Assembly: GCA_902623535.1 (NCBI GenBank)
Contig: CACNUA010000004.1
Coordinates: 23,390-87,389 of the forward strand
Length of the DNA: 64,000 nt
Reading direction: 5' to 3'
Source: an uncultured SAR86 cluster bacterium
GTDB lineage: Bacteria > Pseudomonadota > Gammaproteobacteria > Magnimaribacterales > D2472
Every line of letters begins with the position of its first letter. The first letter of the stretch is position 1. Position numbers and translations under genes: made by a program. The notes beneath the pieces are model-generated. The model was given only the letters and a program-made list of their open reading frames with translations. It had not been told where the DNA came from and did not search any database. Of this stretch, positions 36,358 to 46,030 are shown in pieces.

Positions 36358-36360
36358 ATA

Positions 36361-37455
36361 ATGAATTTAAGCTATTCAGATGAGCAAAATATGCTCCGAG
36401 AACAAGTTTTAAAATTTTGTGAGTCAGACTATACATTCGATGTTAGGGAAAAAATTGTTGAATCGAATTATGGTCATAATCCAGAAACATGGAAACAATT
36501 TGCAGACCTTGGATGGTTGGCAGTGCCTTTCAGTGAGGAGAATGGTGGTTTTAATTTTGGTCCAATTGAGCTAGCAGTTATTTTTGAAGAATTTGGTAAA
36601 GCATTAGTAGCTGAACCATACCTCGCAAATGTTGTTATGAGTGGATCAGTGCTTGAATCATCAAGTAATGATCTGGCAAAACAGACTATAACTAGGATCA
36701 TTGATGGTACAGTACAAGTCAGTGTTGCATTCTCAGAAGCAAATAATGGTTATAAATTTCATGATATTGAAACATCAGTTGATGATGGAAAGCTTAATGG
36801 AGTGAAAACTGTAGTATTGAATGCTAGCTTTGCAAATTCATTTCTTGTTTATGCAAGAAATAATGGCAACCCTGTAATTTATTTAGTAGATGCAAAAGCA
36901 GCAGGTGTTAGCGTCAATTCGTTTAGCACAGTTGATGGTCAAAATTGTGGTGATGTTACATTTGAAAATGTGGATGTTGATGAATCCTTAATCATTAGTA
37001 ATGAGAATGATGCAACACAAACAATTAATGTAATGCTTGATTTAGCAAACTTATGCTTATGTGCTGAAGCTGTTGGAGGAATGACTGCTTCATATCTAAA
37101 GACTGTTCAATACACAAAGGAAAGAGAGCAATTTGGCCAGCCAATATCTAATTTTCAAGTTTTGCAGCACAGAATGGTAGATATGTTTATTGAAGCTGAG
37201 GTATCAAAATCACTTCTCTTTAAAGCAATGCTTCAATTGGATGGAAAGGACGACGAAGCTAGTAAGACCATATCAGGACTTAAAGCACAAATTGGTAAGT
37301 CAAGTCGTCAAGTAGGTCAGACTGCTGTTCAATTGCATGGTGGTATGGGTGTTAGTGATGAAATGTCAATTGGCCATTACCTCAAGAGATTTACTGTTAT
37401 AGATGCATTATTTGGAAATCGAAACTATCATCTAAATAATTTTAGTAATTTATAA
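36361..37455 (+). CDS. Acyl-CoA dehydrogenase family protein (partner-type subunit)
   Basis: A 364-residue ACAD-fold protein with WKQFADLGWLAVPFSEENGG, YTKEREQFGQPISNFQVLQH near residue 255 and QLHGGMGVSDEMSIGHYLKR near 335. The helix-G position reads LDLANLCLCAEAVGG with no Glu-Arg pair, and no Glu occupies the usual C-terminal catalytic site, so it may be a non-catalytic or FAD-sharing partner. Its tight spacing to the upstream ACAD suggests a heterotetramer. It is followed 8 bp later by a long GAPDH gene. Confidence 0.85.
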   Translation: MNLSYSDEQNMLREQVLKFCESDYTFDVREKIVESNYGHNPETWKQFADLGWLAVPFSEENGGFNFGPIELAVIFEEFGKALVAEPYLANVVMSGSVLESSSNDLAKQTITRIIDGTVQVSVAFSEANNGYKFHDIETSVDDGKLNGVKTVVLNASFANSFLVYARNNGNPVIYLVDAKAAGVSVNSFSTVDGQNCGDVTFENVDVDESLIISNENDATQTINVMLDLANLCLCAEAVGGMTASYLKTVQYTKEREQFGQPISNFQVLQHRMVDMFIEAEVSKSLLFKAMLQLDGKDDEASKTISGLKAQIGKSSRQVGQTAVQLHGGMGVSDEMSIGHYLKRFTVIDALFGNRNYHLNNFSNL

Positions 37456-37463
37456 AAGTTTCA

Positions 37464-38960
37464 GTGAAAGACCTTACTCAAAATCCAGATCTCAGAAAAA
37501 GGGAGAAACCTGATGACTATTTTGGTGATTGGAAATGGAGAGAAGGTCTATCTGACTTAATGATACCTATAATTGGTAATCTCTACAGAAATGGTATTAA
37601 CATACTGATATACGGTCAATCATTAGTAAATAATTCATCAAGTGAGATTCTTAAAGCTCATAGATTTGCTCGCCAAGTTGATAATAACGAGCTAAGTGAA
37701 CTTGAAACATTTCCTATTCTTCAAAGATTGGTAACTTTAAATCTTGCTGATTGTGAAATTGATATTGGTGAACTAACGCTTAGATGTCCATTTTTTAATG
37801 AATTAAGAGATAATCCTATAGAAAAAATTGATGAGTATCTAAACAGTGAATTGAAGTGTGTTATTGATGTTGAATCCAAAAGACCTGAGTCATCTAAAGA
37901 TATTGTCTTATATGGTTTTGGCAGGATAGGAAGGTTGATGGCAAGGCTTCTAGTTGAGACAACCGGTCCAGGCAATTATTTTAGGCTTAGAGCAGTTGTT
38001 GTCAGAAAAGGGGCTAGTGATGACGATTTACTTAAAAGAGCTTCATTGCTCAGACGTGATTCAGTCCATGGAAAATTTTCTGGGACAATAAGAGTTGATG
38101 CTGATAGTGATACATTGATTGTCAACGGTAACCCAATAAAGTTTATATATGCTAATGGTCCTGAATCCTTTAAATATTCTGATTTTGATATTGATAGACC
38201 AATCGTTATTGATAATACAGGAGTATGGAGAGATAAAGCAGCTTTATCAAAACATCTTGAAACTGGTGCTGAAAAAGTAGTTCTAACTGCACCTGCAAGA
38301 GGAGATATTAAAAATATCGTTTTTGGTGTCAATGAAGAGATACTTGATGAAAATGACCAAATTATTTCTGCAGCATCATGTACCACTAATGCAATAGTTC
38401 CTATTTTAAAAATCATGAATGATAAATATCAAATCAATTCAGGACACATTGAGACAGTGCATTCATATACAAATGATCAAAATTTAATTGATAATTACCA
38501 TAAAGGTGATCGAAGAGGCAGGAGTGCGGCGTTGAATATGGTGATTACATCAACCGGCGCAGTTAAAGCTGTTGCTAAAGCCATTCCTGAGTTAGCAAAC
38601 AAGTTAACTGGCAATGCTATAAGAGTTCCAACACCAAATGTAAGCCTCGCTGTTCTTGTGCTCAATCTAAATGAAGAAGTAGAAAAGTCTGAGCTAAATA
38701 CTTTTTTAAGAGATTCTGCATTCCGATCTGAATACAGAAAAATTCTTGGCTTTGTTAACTCATCAGAAATTGTTTCAACGGATTTTTACTCAAGTGAGTT
38801 TGCCTCCGTAATTGATGCGCAGGCAACCATTGCAGATGGTAAAAAAGTAACTCTATATTGTTGGTATGACAATGAGTATGGATACTCTAAACAAGTACTT
38901 AATTTAACACGAAAAATAGCACATATTGAGTTACCCATTTTACCACTAGCAATTAACTAA
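37464..38960 (+). CDS. Long-form glyceraldehyde-3-phosphate dehydrogenase (Pseudomonas GapB-like)
   Basis: A 498-residue GAPDH with a roughly 150-residue N-terminal extension (GDWKWREGLSDLMIPIIGNL, YGQSLVN, ILKAHRFARQ) found in the long GAPDH group of Pseudomonas and Vibrio. The catalytic core follows: NAD(P) site LYGFGRIGRLMARLL near 169, SCTTNAI with the active Cys near residue 311, and CWYDNEYGYSKQVL near the end. It interconverts glyceraldehyde-3-phosphate and 1,3-bisphosphoglycerate. The start is GTG 37464, because the next in-frame Met is inside the conserved extension. In Pseudomonas the same gene lies between mfd and nqr (from memory). Confidence 0.87.
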   Translation: MKDLTQNPDLRKREKPDDYFGDWKWREGLSDLMIPIIGNLYRNGINILIYGQSLVNNSSSEILKAHRFARQVDNNELSELETFPILQRLVTLNLADCEIDIGELTLRCPFFNELRDNPIEKIDEYLNSELKCVIDVESKRPESSKDIVLYGFGRIGRLMARLLVETTGPGNYFRLRAVVVRKGASDDDLLKRASLLRRDSVHGKFSGTIRVDADSDTLIVNGNPIKFIYANGPESFKYSDFDIDRPIVIDNTGVWRDKAALSKHLETGAEKVVLTAPARGDIKNIVFGVNEEILDENDQIISAASCTTNAIVPILKIMNDKYQINSGHIETVHSYTNDQNLIDNYHKGDRRGRSAALNMVITSTGAVKAVAKAIPELANKLTGNAIRVPTPNVSLAVLVLNLNEEVEKSELNTFLRDSAFRSEYRKILGFVNSSEIVSTDFYSSEFASVIDAQATIADGKKVTLYCWYDNEYGYSKQVLNLTRKIAHIELPILPLAIN

Positions 38961-38989
38961 TTTCCCTAGAATCTAAAGGGTTTTAGAAT

Positions 38990-39022
38990 TATAATTGCAA
39001 CGTCTTTTTTACTGTATACAGT
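38990..39022 (+). promoter_or_regulatory. nqr promoter -10 box and palindrome over the nqrA start
   Basis: A perfect TATAAT lies at 38990-38995, with no good -35 at standard spacing (TAGAAT at 17 bp). Fifteen bases further on, a 12-bp perfect palindrome ACTGTATACAGT spans 39011-39022 and includes the GTG start codon of nqrA (39021). The sequence is certain. A role as an operator or as a translation-control structure is a guess. It resembles a LexA half-site pair but the spacing is too short for a LexA box. Confidence 0.4.
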
Positions 39023-40328
39023 GATTAAAATTGCACAAGGATTAGATATACCAATTTCAGGAATGCCATCAAATGAGGTAGAAAATTCTGCCGTCCGGTC
39101 GGTAGGTGTTCTTGCGTCCGATTATCCAGGTTTGAAACCAACCATGTTGGTAAATATTGGCGATGAAGTTAGTGCTGGAGATAAGCTTTTTGAAAACAAA
39201 AAAAATCCTGGATCTTTTATAACTGCACCAGGATCTGGAACAATATCTGAAATTAATCGCGGAGAAAAAAGAAAGTTTCTAAGTATATCTATTGATTTAG
39301 ATGATTCGATAAATCCATTACAATTTGATACATCGGATCCAATTAATTGCTTAGAAGAAAGTGGTTATTTTGCTTTCTTTAAAACAAGGCCTTTTAATAG
39401 AGTTCCTTCAATAGGTTCAAAACCTACTGCTATATTTGTTAATGCATGCGATACCAATCCATTAGCTGTAAGTCCAAGTTCTATCATTAAGCATGAACAA
39501 ACTAATTTTGATAAGGGTTTATGTGTAATATCAAATATTTTCGATCCTGAAATACCAGTTTTTTGTTCTTATTGTGATGAGAAACCATCACCAATTTCTA
39601 ATATCAATTATAGAGAATTTAAAGGTAAGCATCCTGCTGGACTAGTAGGCACCCAAGTTCATTTTACTTTGCCTGTTAGTTTGAAACGTCAAGTATGGAC
39701 AATTGGATATCAAGAAGTAATTGCTATTGGTCATCTCTTTACAACAGGTAACATTAAACTTGATAAATATGTCTCACTTGGTGGTGAAGGTGTGTATGAG
39801 CCAAAGATTCTTAAAACTAATGCTGGTGCAAATATTGACCAATTAACAGCCGGCAAGATTAAAAATAATACAAGAGTAATTGCAGGATCCGTTTTAAATG
39901 GTATTCATGCTAAAGATGTAATGAGTTATCTTGGGGCTTTTGATAATCAAATATCTGTCCTTCCAGATGAAGCCAATGATATTTTATTTAACTGGGTAAT
40001 GCCGGGGTCGAAACTTCATTCTCAAATGGGTGCATTTTTATCATCATGGATTAAACCCAAGAAATTTATATTTAATACATCAATAAATGGAGGTAATAGG
40101 GCAATAGTTCCGCTGCCACCCTATGAAGAAGTAATGCCTCTTAATATATTGGCTACACAACTTCTTAAAGCCTTGGTAACAAAGGATATTGAACTTGGCG
40201 TAAAGCTAGGAGTTCTTGAGCTTGCACCTGAAGATTTAGCCTTATCAAGTTACGTATGCCCAAGTAAATACGATTACCAAACAATTCTTCAAGAAAATTT
40301 AGATCTCATATATGAGGAAATGGCATGA
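39021..40328 (+). CDS. nqrA: Na+-translocating NADH:quinone reductase subunit A
   Basis: Cytoplasmic quinone-side subunit of the sodium-pumping NQR. The 435-residue protein starts at GTG 39021: IKIAQGLDIPISGMPS aligns with the known NqrA start, and no suitable ATG lies nearby. Typical blocks are GDKLFENKKNPG, APGSGTISEINRGEKR and HPAGLVGTQVHFTLPVS near residue 205. It heads the complete nqrABCDEF-apbE-nqrM set and overlaps nqrB by 4 bp. Confidence 0.95.
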   Translation: MIKIAQGLDIPISGMPSNEVENSAVRSVGVLASDYPGLKPTMLVNIGDEVSAGDKLFENKKNPGSFITAPGSGTISEINRGEKRKFLSISIDLDDSINPLQFDTSDPINCLEESGYFAFFKTRPFNRVPSIGSKPTAIFVNACDTNPLAVSPSSIIKHEQTNFDKGLCVISNIFDPEIPVFCSYCDEKPSPISNINYREFKGKHPAGLVGTQVHFTLPVSLKRQVWTIGYQEVIAIGHLFTTGNIKLDKYVSLGGEGVYEPKILKTNAGANIDQLTAGKIKNNTRVIAGSVLNGIHAKDVMSYLGAFDNQISVLPDEANDILFNWVMPGSKLHSQMGAFLSSWIKPKKFIFNTSINGGNRAIVPLPPYEEVMPLNILATQLLKALVTKDIELGVKLGVLELAPEDLALSSYVCPSKYDYQTILQENLDLIYEEMA

Positions 40329-41560
40329 AGTTACCAATTCTTAGAAACTTTATTGATAGCCAGAAACCTTTATTCGTTGGTCAAGGAAAGTATTCGAAAT
40401 GGTTCCCAATTTTTGATGCTATTGAAAATTTTATTTTCTCAACTAAATCTAAAACAGCAAATCCAATACATGTAAGGGACTCGATTGATATTCAGAGGGT
40501 TATGGTGATAGTGTGGCTATCAACATTCCCAGTGATGTTTTTTGGCATGTACAACATTGGAGATTATGGACTTAGTTACCTTAATACAATTGGGGCAACT
40601 AATACTGGTGATTGGCATCATCTATTAATATCAATTGTAGGTTATGAAAATCCAACAGTTTTCTCGAAGTTTTGGTTTGGAGCAGTATATTTTGTTCCTA
40701 TATATTTTGTTGCTTTTACAGTCGGGATATTTTGGGAAATAGTTTTTGCTGTCATTAGAAAACATGAAATCAATGAAGGTTTATTTGTTTCATCAGTTCT
40801 ATTTGCTCTCACATGTCCGCCAGATTTACCATTATGGCAAGCAGCTCTGGGTATGACTTTTGGAATCGTTATTGGAAAAGAAATATTTGGTGGAACAGGT
40901 AAAAACTTTCTTAATCCCGCTCTAACCGGTAGAGCATTTCTTTATTTTGCTTACCCAAGCCAAATTTCTGGAGACAGAGTTTGGATAGCTGGTCTGTCTG
41001 ATCAAAACATTGTTCCTGAGGGTTATAGTGGAGCTACACCCTTGGCTTATGCAGCTGAATCAGGGGCCAATGGTCTTGAAGCTAACTTTAGTTGGTCTGA
41101 TGCTTTTTTTGGCTTTATACCTGGATCCGTTGGTGAAACCTCAGTGTTACTAATTGCTGTTTCGGCAATTATTTTATTGATGACAAGAGTTGCTTCATAT
41201 CGAATTATATTAGGAACATTAATTGGAATGATTTTAATGACAAGCATCCTCAATATCGTTGGATCTGACACTAATCCAATGTTTAACGTTCCTTGGTATT
41301 GGCATTTAGTGATAGGTAGTTTTGCATTTGGTTTAGTTTTTATGGCAACAGAACCTGTTTCGGGTTCAGGCACGAATGTAGGTAGGTGGATTTATGGTGG
41401 TGTGATTGGTGTGACTGTTATTTTAATTAGGGTAATTAATCCTGCTTTTCCTGAAGGAATGATGCTTGCAATTTTATTTGCTAATCTACTAGCGCCGGTG
41501 ATTGATCATCTTGTTGTAAATACCAACATAAAAAAACGTGAAAGAGCATTAGCATCATGA
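40325..41560 (+). CDS. nqrB: Na+-translocating NADH:quinone reductase subunit B
   Basis: A 411-residue integral membrane subunit with about ten helices that carries covalent FMN and riboflavin and forms part of the sodium channel. The FMN-attachment threonine is T238 in YSGATPLA, the conserved D/S-GAT site modified by ApbE. IHVRDSIDIQRVMVIVWLST and GGTGKNFLNPALTGRAF are family blocks. 4-bp overlaps with nqrA and nqrC. Confidence 0.95.
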   Translation: MKLPILRNFIDSQKPLFVGQGKYSKWFPIFDAIENFIFSTKSKTANPIHVRDSIDIQRVMVIVWLSTFPVMFFGMYNIGDYGLSYLNTIGATNTGDWHHLLISIVGYENPTVFSKFWFGAVYFVPIYFVAFTVGIFWEIVFAVIRKHEINEGLFVSSVLFALTCPPDLPLWQAALGMTFGIVIGKEIFGGTGKNFLNPALTGRAFLYFAYPSQISGDRVWIAGLSDQNIVPEGYSGATPLAYAAESGANGLEANFSWSDAFFGFIPGSVGETSVLLIAVSAIILLMTRVASYRIILGTLIGMILMTSILNIVGSDTNPMFNVPWYWHLVIGSFAFGLVFMATEPVSGSGTNVGRWIYGGVIGVTVILIRVINPAFPEGMMLAILFANLLAPVIDHLVVNTNIKKRERALAS

Positions 41561-42333
41561 ATGATTCGATCATCAAAACCTTAAGTGTTGCATTCGCTGT
41601 ATGCTTGGTGTGCTCCCTATTTGTTTCATTTGCTGCGGTTAGCTTAAGAGATACTCAAAATCTTAATAAAATCAATGATCAAAGAGTTAAAGTCCTTCAA
41701 GCCGCAGGTATATATAATAAGGCTAATACCAATATTGAAGAACAATTTTCTGTGCTTGAAGCTATGTTTATAGACTTCTCTAATAATCAGGTTGTTTCAG
41801 CAATTGATGGGCTTGATCTTGATTCATATGATCCTGTTGAATACTCGAGGAAAGATGGATTCTTTACAGCTATTCCAAATGATGAAGATATTGCGATTGT
41901 TAAAAATAAAGAAAATTATGGAAAAATTTTTATTCTTCGTGACGAGAATAACTCAATAAATAAAGTTGTTCTTCCAATTAGGGGATATGGGCTTTGGGGT
42001 ACACTTTTTGGATATATATCATTAGCTGCAGATTTAAATACTGTTGAGGGCCTAGAATTTTATAGTCATAAAGAGACACCTGGTTTAGGTGGTGAGGTAG
42101 ATAATCCAAGATGGAAAAAGATTTGGATTGGTAAGAAGGTATATAACAACAATAAAAATGTATCACTTGAAGTTATCAAAGGTAGTGTGAATCCACAAGA
42201 TCAGTATATTGACTATAAAGTTGATGGTTTATCAGGAGCTACATTAACAAGCAGAGGTGTTACAAATATGCTTGCTTATTGGTTTGGCGAATCAGGATAC
42301 AAGCAGGTTTTGGAGAACTTAAAGAATGGCTAA
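41557..42333 (+). CDS. nqrC: Na+-translocating NADH:quinone reductase subunit C
   Basis: A 258-residue subunit with one N-terminal membrane helix and a periplasmic FMN-binding domain. The covalent FMN threonine is T229 in [33 protein letters not shown] and [14 protein letters not shown] are diagnostic. The domain passes electrons across the membrane within NQR. It overlaps nqrD by 8 bp. Confidence 0.95.
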   Translation: MNDSIIKTLSVAFAVCLVCSLFVSFAAVSLRDTQNLNKINDQRVKVLQAAGIYNKANTNIEEQFSVLEAMFIDFSNNQVVSAIDGLDLDSYDPVEYSRKDGFFTAIPNDEDIAIVKNKENYGKIFILRDENNSINKVVLPIRGYGLWGTLFGYISLAADLNTVEGLEFYSHKETPGLGGEVDNPRWKKIWIGKKVYNNNKNVSLEVIKGSVNPQDQYIDYKVDGLSGATLTSRGVTNMLAYWFGESGYKQVLENLKNG

Positions 42334-43009
42334 TAAATATAAAGAAATTCTTTTAAAGCCTATCATTGCCGAAAATCCTATCACGCTTCAGATTTTAGGT
42401 ATTTGTTCAGCTCTTGCTGTAACTAGCAACCTTACGGTCACACTTATCATGTGTGTTGCCCTTACTAGCGTTGTTTCTTTGTCTAATTTATTTATATCTA
42501 TTATAAGAAATCATATCCCTTCGAGTGTCAGGATTATTGTGCAGATGACAATCATCGCATCCCTTGTGATTGTTGTTGATGAGTTGCTCAAGGCTTATGA
42601 CTATGAGACAAGTAAGAAACTATCAGTTTTTGTAGGTTTGATTATTACTAATTGTATTGTGATGGGTAGGGCTGAAGCTTTTGCTATGAAAGAGAAACCA
42701 TTTCCAAGTTTTATAGATGGACTAGGTAATGGCTTGGGATACAGCTTTATTTTGATCGTTGTTGCAGTTATAAGGGAACTATTTGGTGCCGGAACTTTAA
42801 TGGGAGTAGAAATCTTTCCTTTAGTCTCTAACGGTGGTTGGTATCCAGCAAATAATTTACTCTTATTGCCACCCAGTTCATTTATTATTATTGGCTTACT
42901 AATCTGGGTTATAAGAGTATTTAATAAAGAGCAGGTTGAAGAAAAAGATTTCAATCTATCAAAACATGATGTAGCACCTAATTACGAAAAGAGAGAAATA
43001 AATGTTTGA
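42326..43009 (+). CDS. nqrD: Na+-translocating NADH:quinone reductase subunit D
   Basis: A 227-residue membrane subunit with six helices. [20 protein letters not shown] at the N-terminus supplies one of the cysteines (in LGICSAL) that, with NqrE, bind an iron centre within the membrane. A second conserved cysteine lies in [15 protein letters not shown] near residue 111. [23 protein letters not shown] is typical of NqrD/RnfE. Overlaps nqrC and nqrE by 8 bp each. Confidence 0.94.
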   Translation: MANKYKEILLKPIIAENPITLQILGICSALAVTSNLTVTLIMCVALTSVVSLSNLFISIIRNHIPSSVRIIVQMTIIASLVIVVDELLKAYDYETSKKLSVFVGLIITNCIVMGRAEAFAMKEKPFPSFIDGLGNGLGYSFILIVVAVIRELFGAGTLMGVEIFPLVSNGGWYPANNLLLLPPSSFIIIGLLIWVIRVFNKEQVEEKDFNLSKHDVAPNYEKREINV

Positions 43010-43613
43010 ACATTATCTCAATATATTCTTAACGACTGTCTTCATAGAGAATATAGCTTTGTCAGTATTTTTAGGCATGTGTACATTTATAGCTATTTCA
43101 AAAAAAATTGATGCTGCATTTGGTCTTGGTATAGCTGTTATTGTTGTTTGTCTTATTACGGTGCCTTTGAATAATTTTATATACAACAATGTTCTAAGAG
43201 AGGGCGCATTAGCATGGGCTGGATTACCTGAAGCAAATTTACAATTTGTTGGCTTAATTAGTTATATAGGTGTGATTGCAGCTGCTGTTCAAATTCTAGA
43301 AATGTTTTTGGATAAATTTGTACCCGCTTTGTATAATGCTTTAGGTGTTTTCCTTCCATTAATTACAGTTAATTGCGCTATTCTTGGTGCTTCACTTTTT
43401 ATGGTTGAAAAAGATCTTAAGTTTGGTGAAAGTGTTGTCTATGGCTTGGGTGCAGGCGTTGGTTGGGCAATGGCAATTGTAATTTTAGCTGGAATTAGAG
43501 AAAAGTTAAAATATGCTGATATTCCTGAGGGACTCCAGGGTCTAGGTATTACATTTATCATAGTCGGTTTAATGAGTTTCGGGTTTATGTCATTTGGGGG
43601 AATTTCGCTTTAG
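43002..43613 (+). CDS. nqrE: Na+-translocating NADH:quinone reductase subunit E
   Basis: A 203-residue membrane subunit homologous to NqrD/RnfA, with six helices in inverted topology. Conserved cysteines lie in [13 protein letters not shown] near residue 26 and [12 protein letters not shown] near 120; with those of NqrD they hold the intramembrane iron centre. Family blocks include [20 protein letters not shown]-type sequence. It overlaps nqrD by 8 bp and lies 9 bp before nqrF, whose own Shine-Dalgarno (GAGG) falls in that gap. Confidence 0.95.
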   Translation: MFEHYLNIFLTTVFIENIALSVFLGMCTFIAISKKIDAAFGLGIAVIVVCLITVPLNNFIYNNVLREGALAWAGLPEANLQFVGLISYIGVIAAAVQILEMFLDKFVPALYNALGVFLPLITVNCAILGASLFMVEKDLKFGESVVYGLGAGVGWAMAIVILAGIREKLKYADIPEGLQGLGITFIIVGLMSFGFMSFGGISL

Positions 43614-43622
43614 TGAGGTCTT

Positions 43623-44852
43623 ATGCAAATTGATTTAATTTTAGGTGTTGTTTCTTTTACAGGTGTTGTCCTATTGCTTGTTCTTGTAATTATTTTTGCA
43701 AGAAGCAGGCTGGTGAGCACGGGAAGTGTAAATATTGAAATAAATGATGATCCATCAAACACTATTAAGGTACCTGCCGGATCTAAACTTTTACAAACCT
43801 TGGCAGAGAACAAAATTTTTCTTTCTTCTGCTTGTGGAGGTGGAGGCACATGCAGTCAATGTAAGTGTTTAGTTATGGATGGCGGTGGGTCTATTTTACC
43901 AACTGAAGAATCTCACTTTACATCTAAAGAGCAAAATGAAGGTTGGAGACTTTCATGTCAAGTTGCTGTAAAGAATGACCTTAAAATTAAAATTCCAGAT
44001 GAAGTATTTGGAGTTAAAGAATGGGAATGTGAAGTTGTTTCAAATGATAATGTTGCTACATTTATAAAAGAATTGATCTTAAAATTACCTGAAGGTGAGG
44101 AAGTCAATTTTAAGGCTGGCGGTTACGTTCAACTTGAAGCACCAGCATACAAAGACCTCTCATACAAAGCTTTTGATGTAGATAATGAATATCACTCTGA
44201 TTGGGACAAGTTTAAAATCTGGGATAATATTGCAAACAATGATGAGCCTATTATTAGAGCTTATTCAATGGCAAATTATCCTGAAGAAAAGGGTGTCTTA
44301 AAGTTCAATATCAGAATAGCATCTCCGCCACCGGGTAGCGATGTACCTCCCGGCCTTATGTCATCTTGGGTCTTCAATTTAAGGGCTGGTGACAAAGTTA
44401 GAGTTTTTGGACCGTTTGGTGAATTTTTTGCGCGTAAAACTGATGCTGAAATGGTCTTTGTTGGAGGTGGTGCAGGTATGGCGCCAATGCGTGCACATAT
44501 TTTTGATCAACTATTAAGAATTAATACTAATCGTAAAATTACATTTTGGTATGGCGCTAGAAGCCTTAGAGAGATGTTTTATGTAGATGAGTTCGATAAG
44601 CTACAAGAGGATAATGAGAATTTTAATTGGCACGTGGCGTTATCTGATCCATTACCTGAAGACGATTGGTCTGGCGAAACAGGCTTCATACATCAAGTAC
44701 TTCTTGATAATTATTTAAAATCTCATCCGGCTCCGGAAGACTGTGAATATTATCTTTGTGGACCCCCAATGATGAATAAAGCTGTAATAGATATGCTTAT
44801 TAATTTAGGTGTTGAGCCTGAAAATATTATGCTTGATGATTTTGGTGGTTAA
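43623..44852 (+). CDS. nqrF: Na+-translocating NADH:quinone reductase subunit F (NADH-oxidising)
   Basis: Electron entry point of NQR. The 409-residue protein has one N-terminal membrane helix, a [2Fe-2S] ferredoxin domain (C71, C77, C80 in [10 protein letters not shown], and C112 in LSCQVAV), then an FAD/NADH reductase domain with RAYSMANYP for FAD near residue 213 and [16 protein letters not shown] for NADH near 280. It oxidises NADH in the cytoplasm and starts the electron path to quinone. Confidence 0.96.
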   Translation: MQIDLILGVVSFTGVVLLLVLVIIFARSRLVSTGSVNIEINDDPSNTIKVPAGSKLLQTLAENKIFLSSACGGGGTCSQCKCLVMDGGGSILPTEESHFTSKEQNEGWRLSCQVAVKNDLKIKIPDEVFGVKEWECEVVSNDNVATFIKELILKLPEGEEVNFKAGGYVQLEAPAYKDLSYKAFDVDNEYHSDWDKFKIWDNIANNDEPIIRAYSMANYPEEKGVLKFNIRIASPPPGSDVPPGLMSSWVFNLRAGDKVRVFGPFGEFFARKTDAEMVFVGGGAGMAPMRAHIFDQLLRINTNRKITFWYGARSLREMFYVDEFDKLQEDNENFNWHVALSDPLPEDDWSGETGFIHQVLLDNYLKSHPAPEDCEYYLCGPPMMNKAVIDMLINLGVEPENIMLDDFGG

Positions 44853-44857
44853 ATTAT

Positions 44858-45829
44858 TTGAATAGAAGTCATTTATCCAAGCTAGTTGCTTTTATTGTTG
44901 GCTGTCTCTGTATATATGCAGCATATCAGTACAATCAAAGTTCTCTTTATCAAGTCTCAGGTTCAATATATGGAACCAGTTATAACATCACCTCGTCAAA
45001 ATATATTAATGACCAATTAAATCTTCAAATCAAGAATGAACTCAGTCGAATTGATTTAATTGCATCAAATTATAAGAAGGCCTCAGAGCTTAGCGCTTTG
45101 AATGAACACATTCTTAGTGATCCGTTCACTCTGTCAACTGATTTAAAAATTATCATAAATAAAGCAATTGAAATTAATCAACTTTCACCGAAGTATGACA
45201 TAACAATTGGTAATAAGATTAATCAACTCGGATTTGGGCCCGCGACTAATGTTTTAAAAAATACTCGTACGGAGTATAAACCAATGCAAACTAAGTTTTC
45301 ATTGTCGGGAAATCAACTTATAAAGAATGAGAGTTTTTTGTTTGATCTATCCTCAATTGCTAAAGGGTATGCAGTGGATCAAATTTCAAAAATTTTAGAT
45401 AAAAACAATCATAACAATTATCTAATTGACATAGGTGGTGAGCTAATTGCTAGAGGTTCGAAACTTGGTAATTCGTGGGTCGTCGGTGTTCAAAACCCAT
45501 CATCACTGATTAACAACGCAATTTTTACCATTGAGCATAATGACGAGTCTCATTTATCAGTTGCTACCTCAGGAGAATACAGAAATTATTATATTAGTAA
45601 TGATGAAGTTATATCACACACTATCGACCCAGTTAGCGGACAATCAGTTCAAAGTGAATCTTTAAGTGTAACTGTCAAAGGTAATATATCCTGCATGGAA
45701 GCAGATGCCTTTGCTACTCTTTTTAATTTACTTGAACCTCATGATGGTATCGCTCTAGCTAATTCTATGGATCTAGCAATTATCTATCTCATGAATGATG
45801 GAACAAGATTAAACTCAAAAAAATGGTAA
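44858..45829 (+). CDS. apbE: FAD:protein FMN transferase
   Basis: Attaches FMN covalently to threonines of NqrB and NqrC. The 323-residue protein has an N-terminal signal/anchor helix (LVAFIVGCLCIYAAYQ) and the ApbE domain with SGSIYGTSYNI, FDLSSIAKGYAVDQISKIL near residue 168, YLIDIGGELIARG and SHTIDPVSGQ. It acts in the periplasm and needs Mg2+. The start appears to be TTG 44858, 5 bp after nqrF; the next in-frame Met is far inside the domain. Position within the nqr operon is the common gamma arrangement. Confidence 0.93.
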   Translation: MNRSHLSKLVAFIVGCLCIYAAYQYNQSSLYQVSGSIYGTSYNITSSKYINDQLNLQIKNELSRIDLIASNYKKASELSALNEHILSDPFTLSTDLKIIINKAIEINQLSPKYDITIGNKINQLGFGPATNVLKNTRTEYKPMQTKFSLSGNQLIKNESFLFDLSSIAKGYAVDQISKILDKNNHNNYLIDIGGELIARGSKLGNSWVVGVQNPSSLINNAIFTIEHNDESHLSVATSGEYRNYYISNDEVISHTIDPVSGQSVQSESLSVTVKGNISCMEADAFATLFNLLEPHDGIALANSMDLAIIYLMNDGTRLNSKKW

Positions 45830-45838
45830 AATTTTGCA

Positions 45839-46030
45839 ATGTTTGAATTTATAGCAGGTTTTTTAGTTGTTGCAGCTTCTTTTTCGATGATAGCAACTGG
45901 CCTTATTTTAAAAAATAAACCTGTCGTAGGTAGTTGTGGTGGATTAGCAAATATAGAGGAGGGTGCGCCCTGTGAAATTTGTGGACGCACCGCCACGGGG
46001 GATTGTATAACTCCTAAAACTGATTCATAG
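45839..46030 (+). CDS. nqrM: NQR maturation factor
   Basis: A 63-residue membrane-anchored protein required for NQR assembly, thought to deliver iron to the NqrD/NqrE centre. It has one N-terminal helix and four conserved cysteines, C33 (GSCGGL), C45 and C48 (CEIC) and C56. It is the last gene of the nqr operon, 9 bp after apbE. Its 3' end overlaps the convergent isocitrate lyase gene by 17 bp. Confidence 0.93.
   Translation: MFEFIAGFLVVAASFSMIATGLILKNKPVVGSCGGLANIEEGAPCEICGRTATGDCITPKTDS

Noticed and set aside
38972-38987. Hairpin TCTAAA-GGGT-TTTAGA right after the GAPDH stop, as a terminator
   Set aside because: The 6-bp stem is mostly A-T and no T-run follows it directly, so I do not call a terminator.
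39011-39022. LexA box at the nqrA start
   Set aside because: LexA sites need CTGT-N8-ACAG. Here CTGTATACAG has no such spacer, so only a palindrome is reported.
43610-43849. Minus-strand ORF opposite the nqrF start
   Set aside because: It runs antisense to the nqrF ferredoxin domain and has no recognisable protein pattern.
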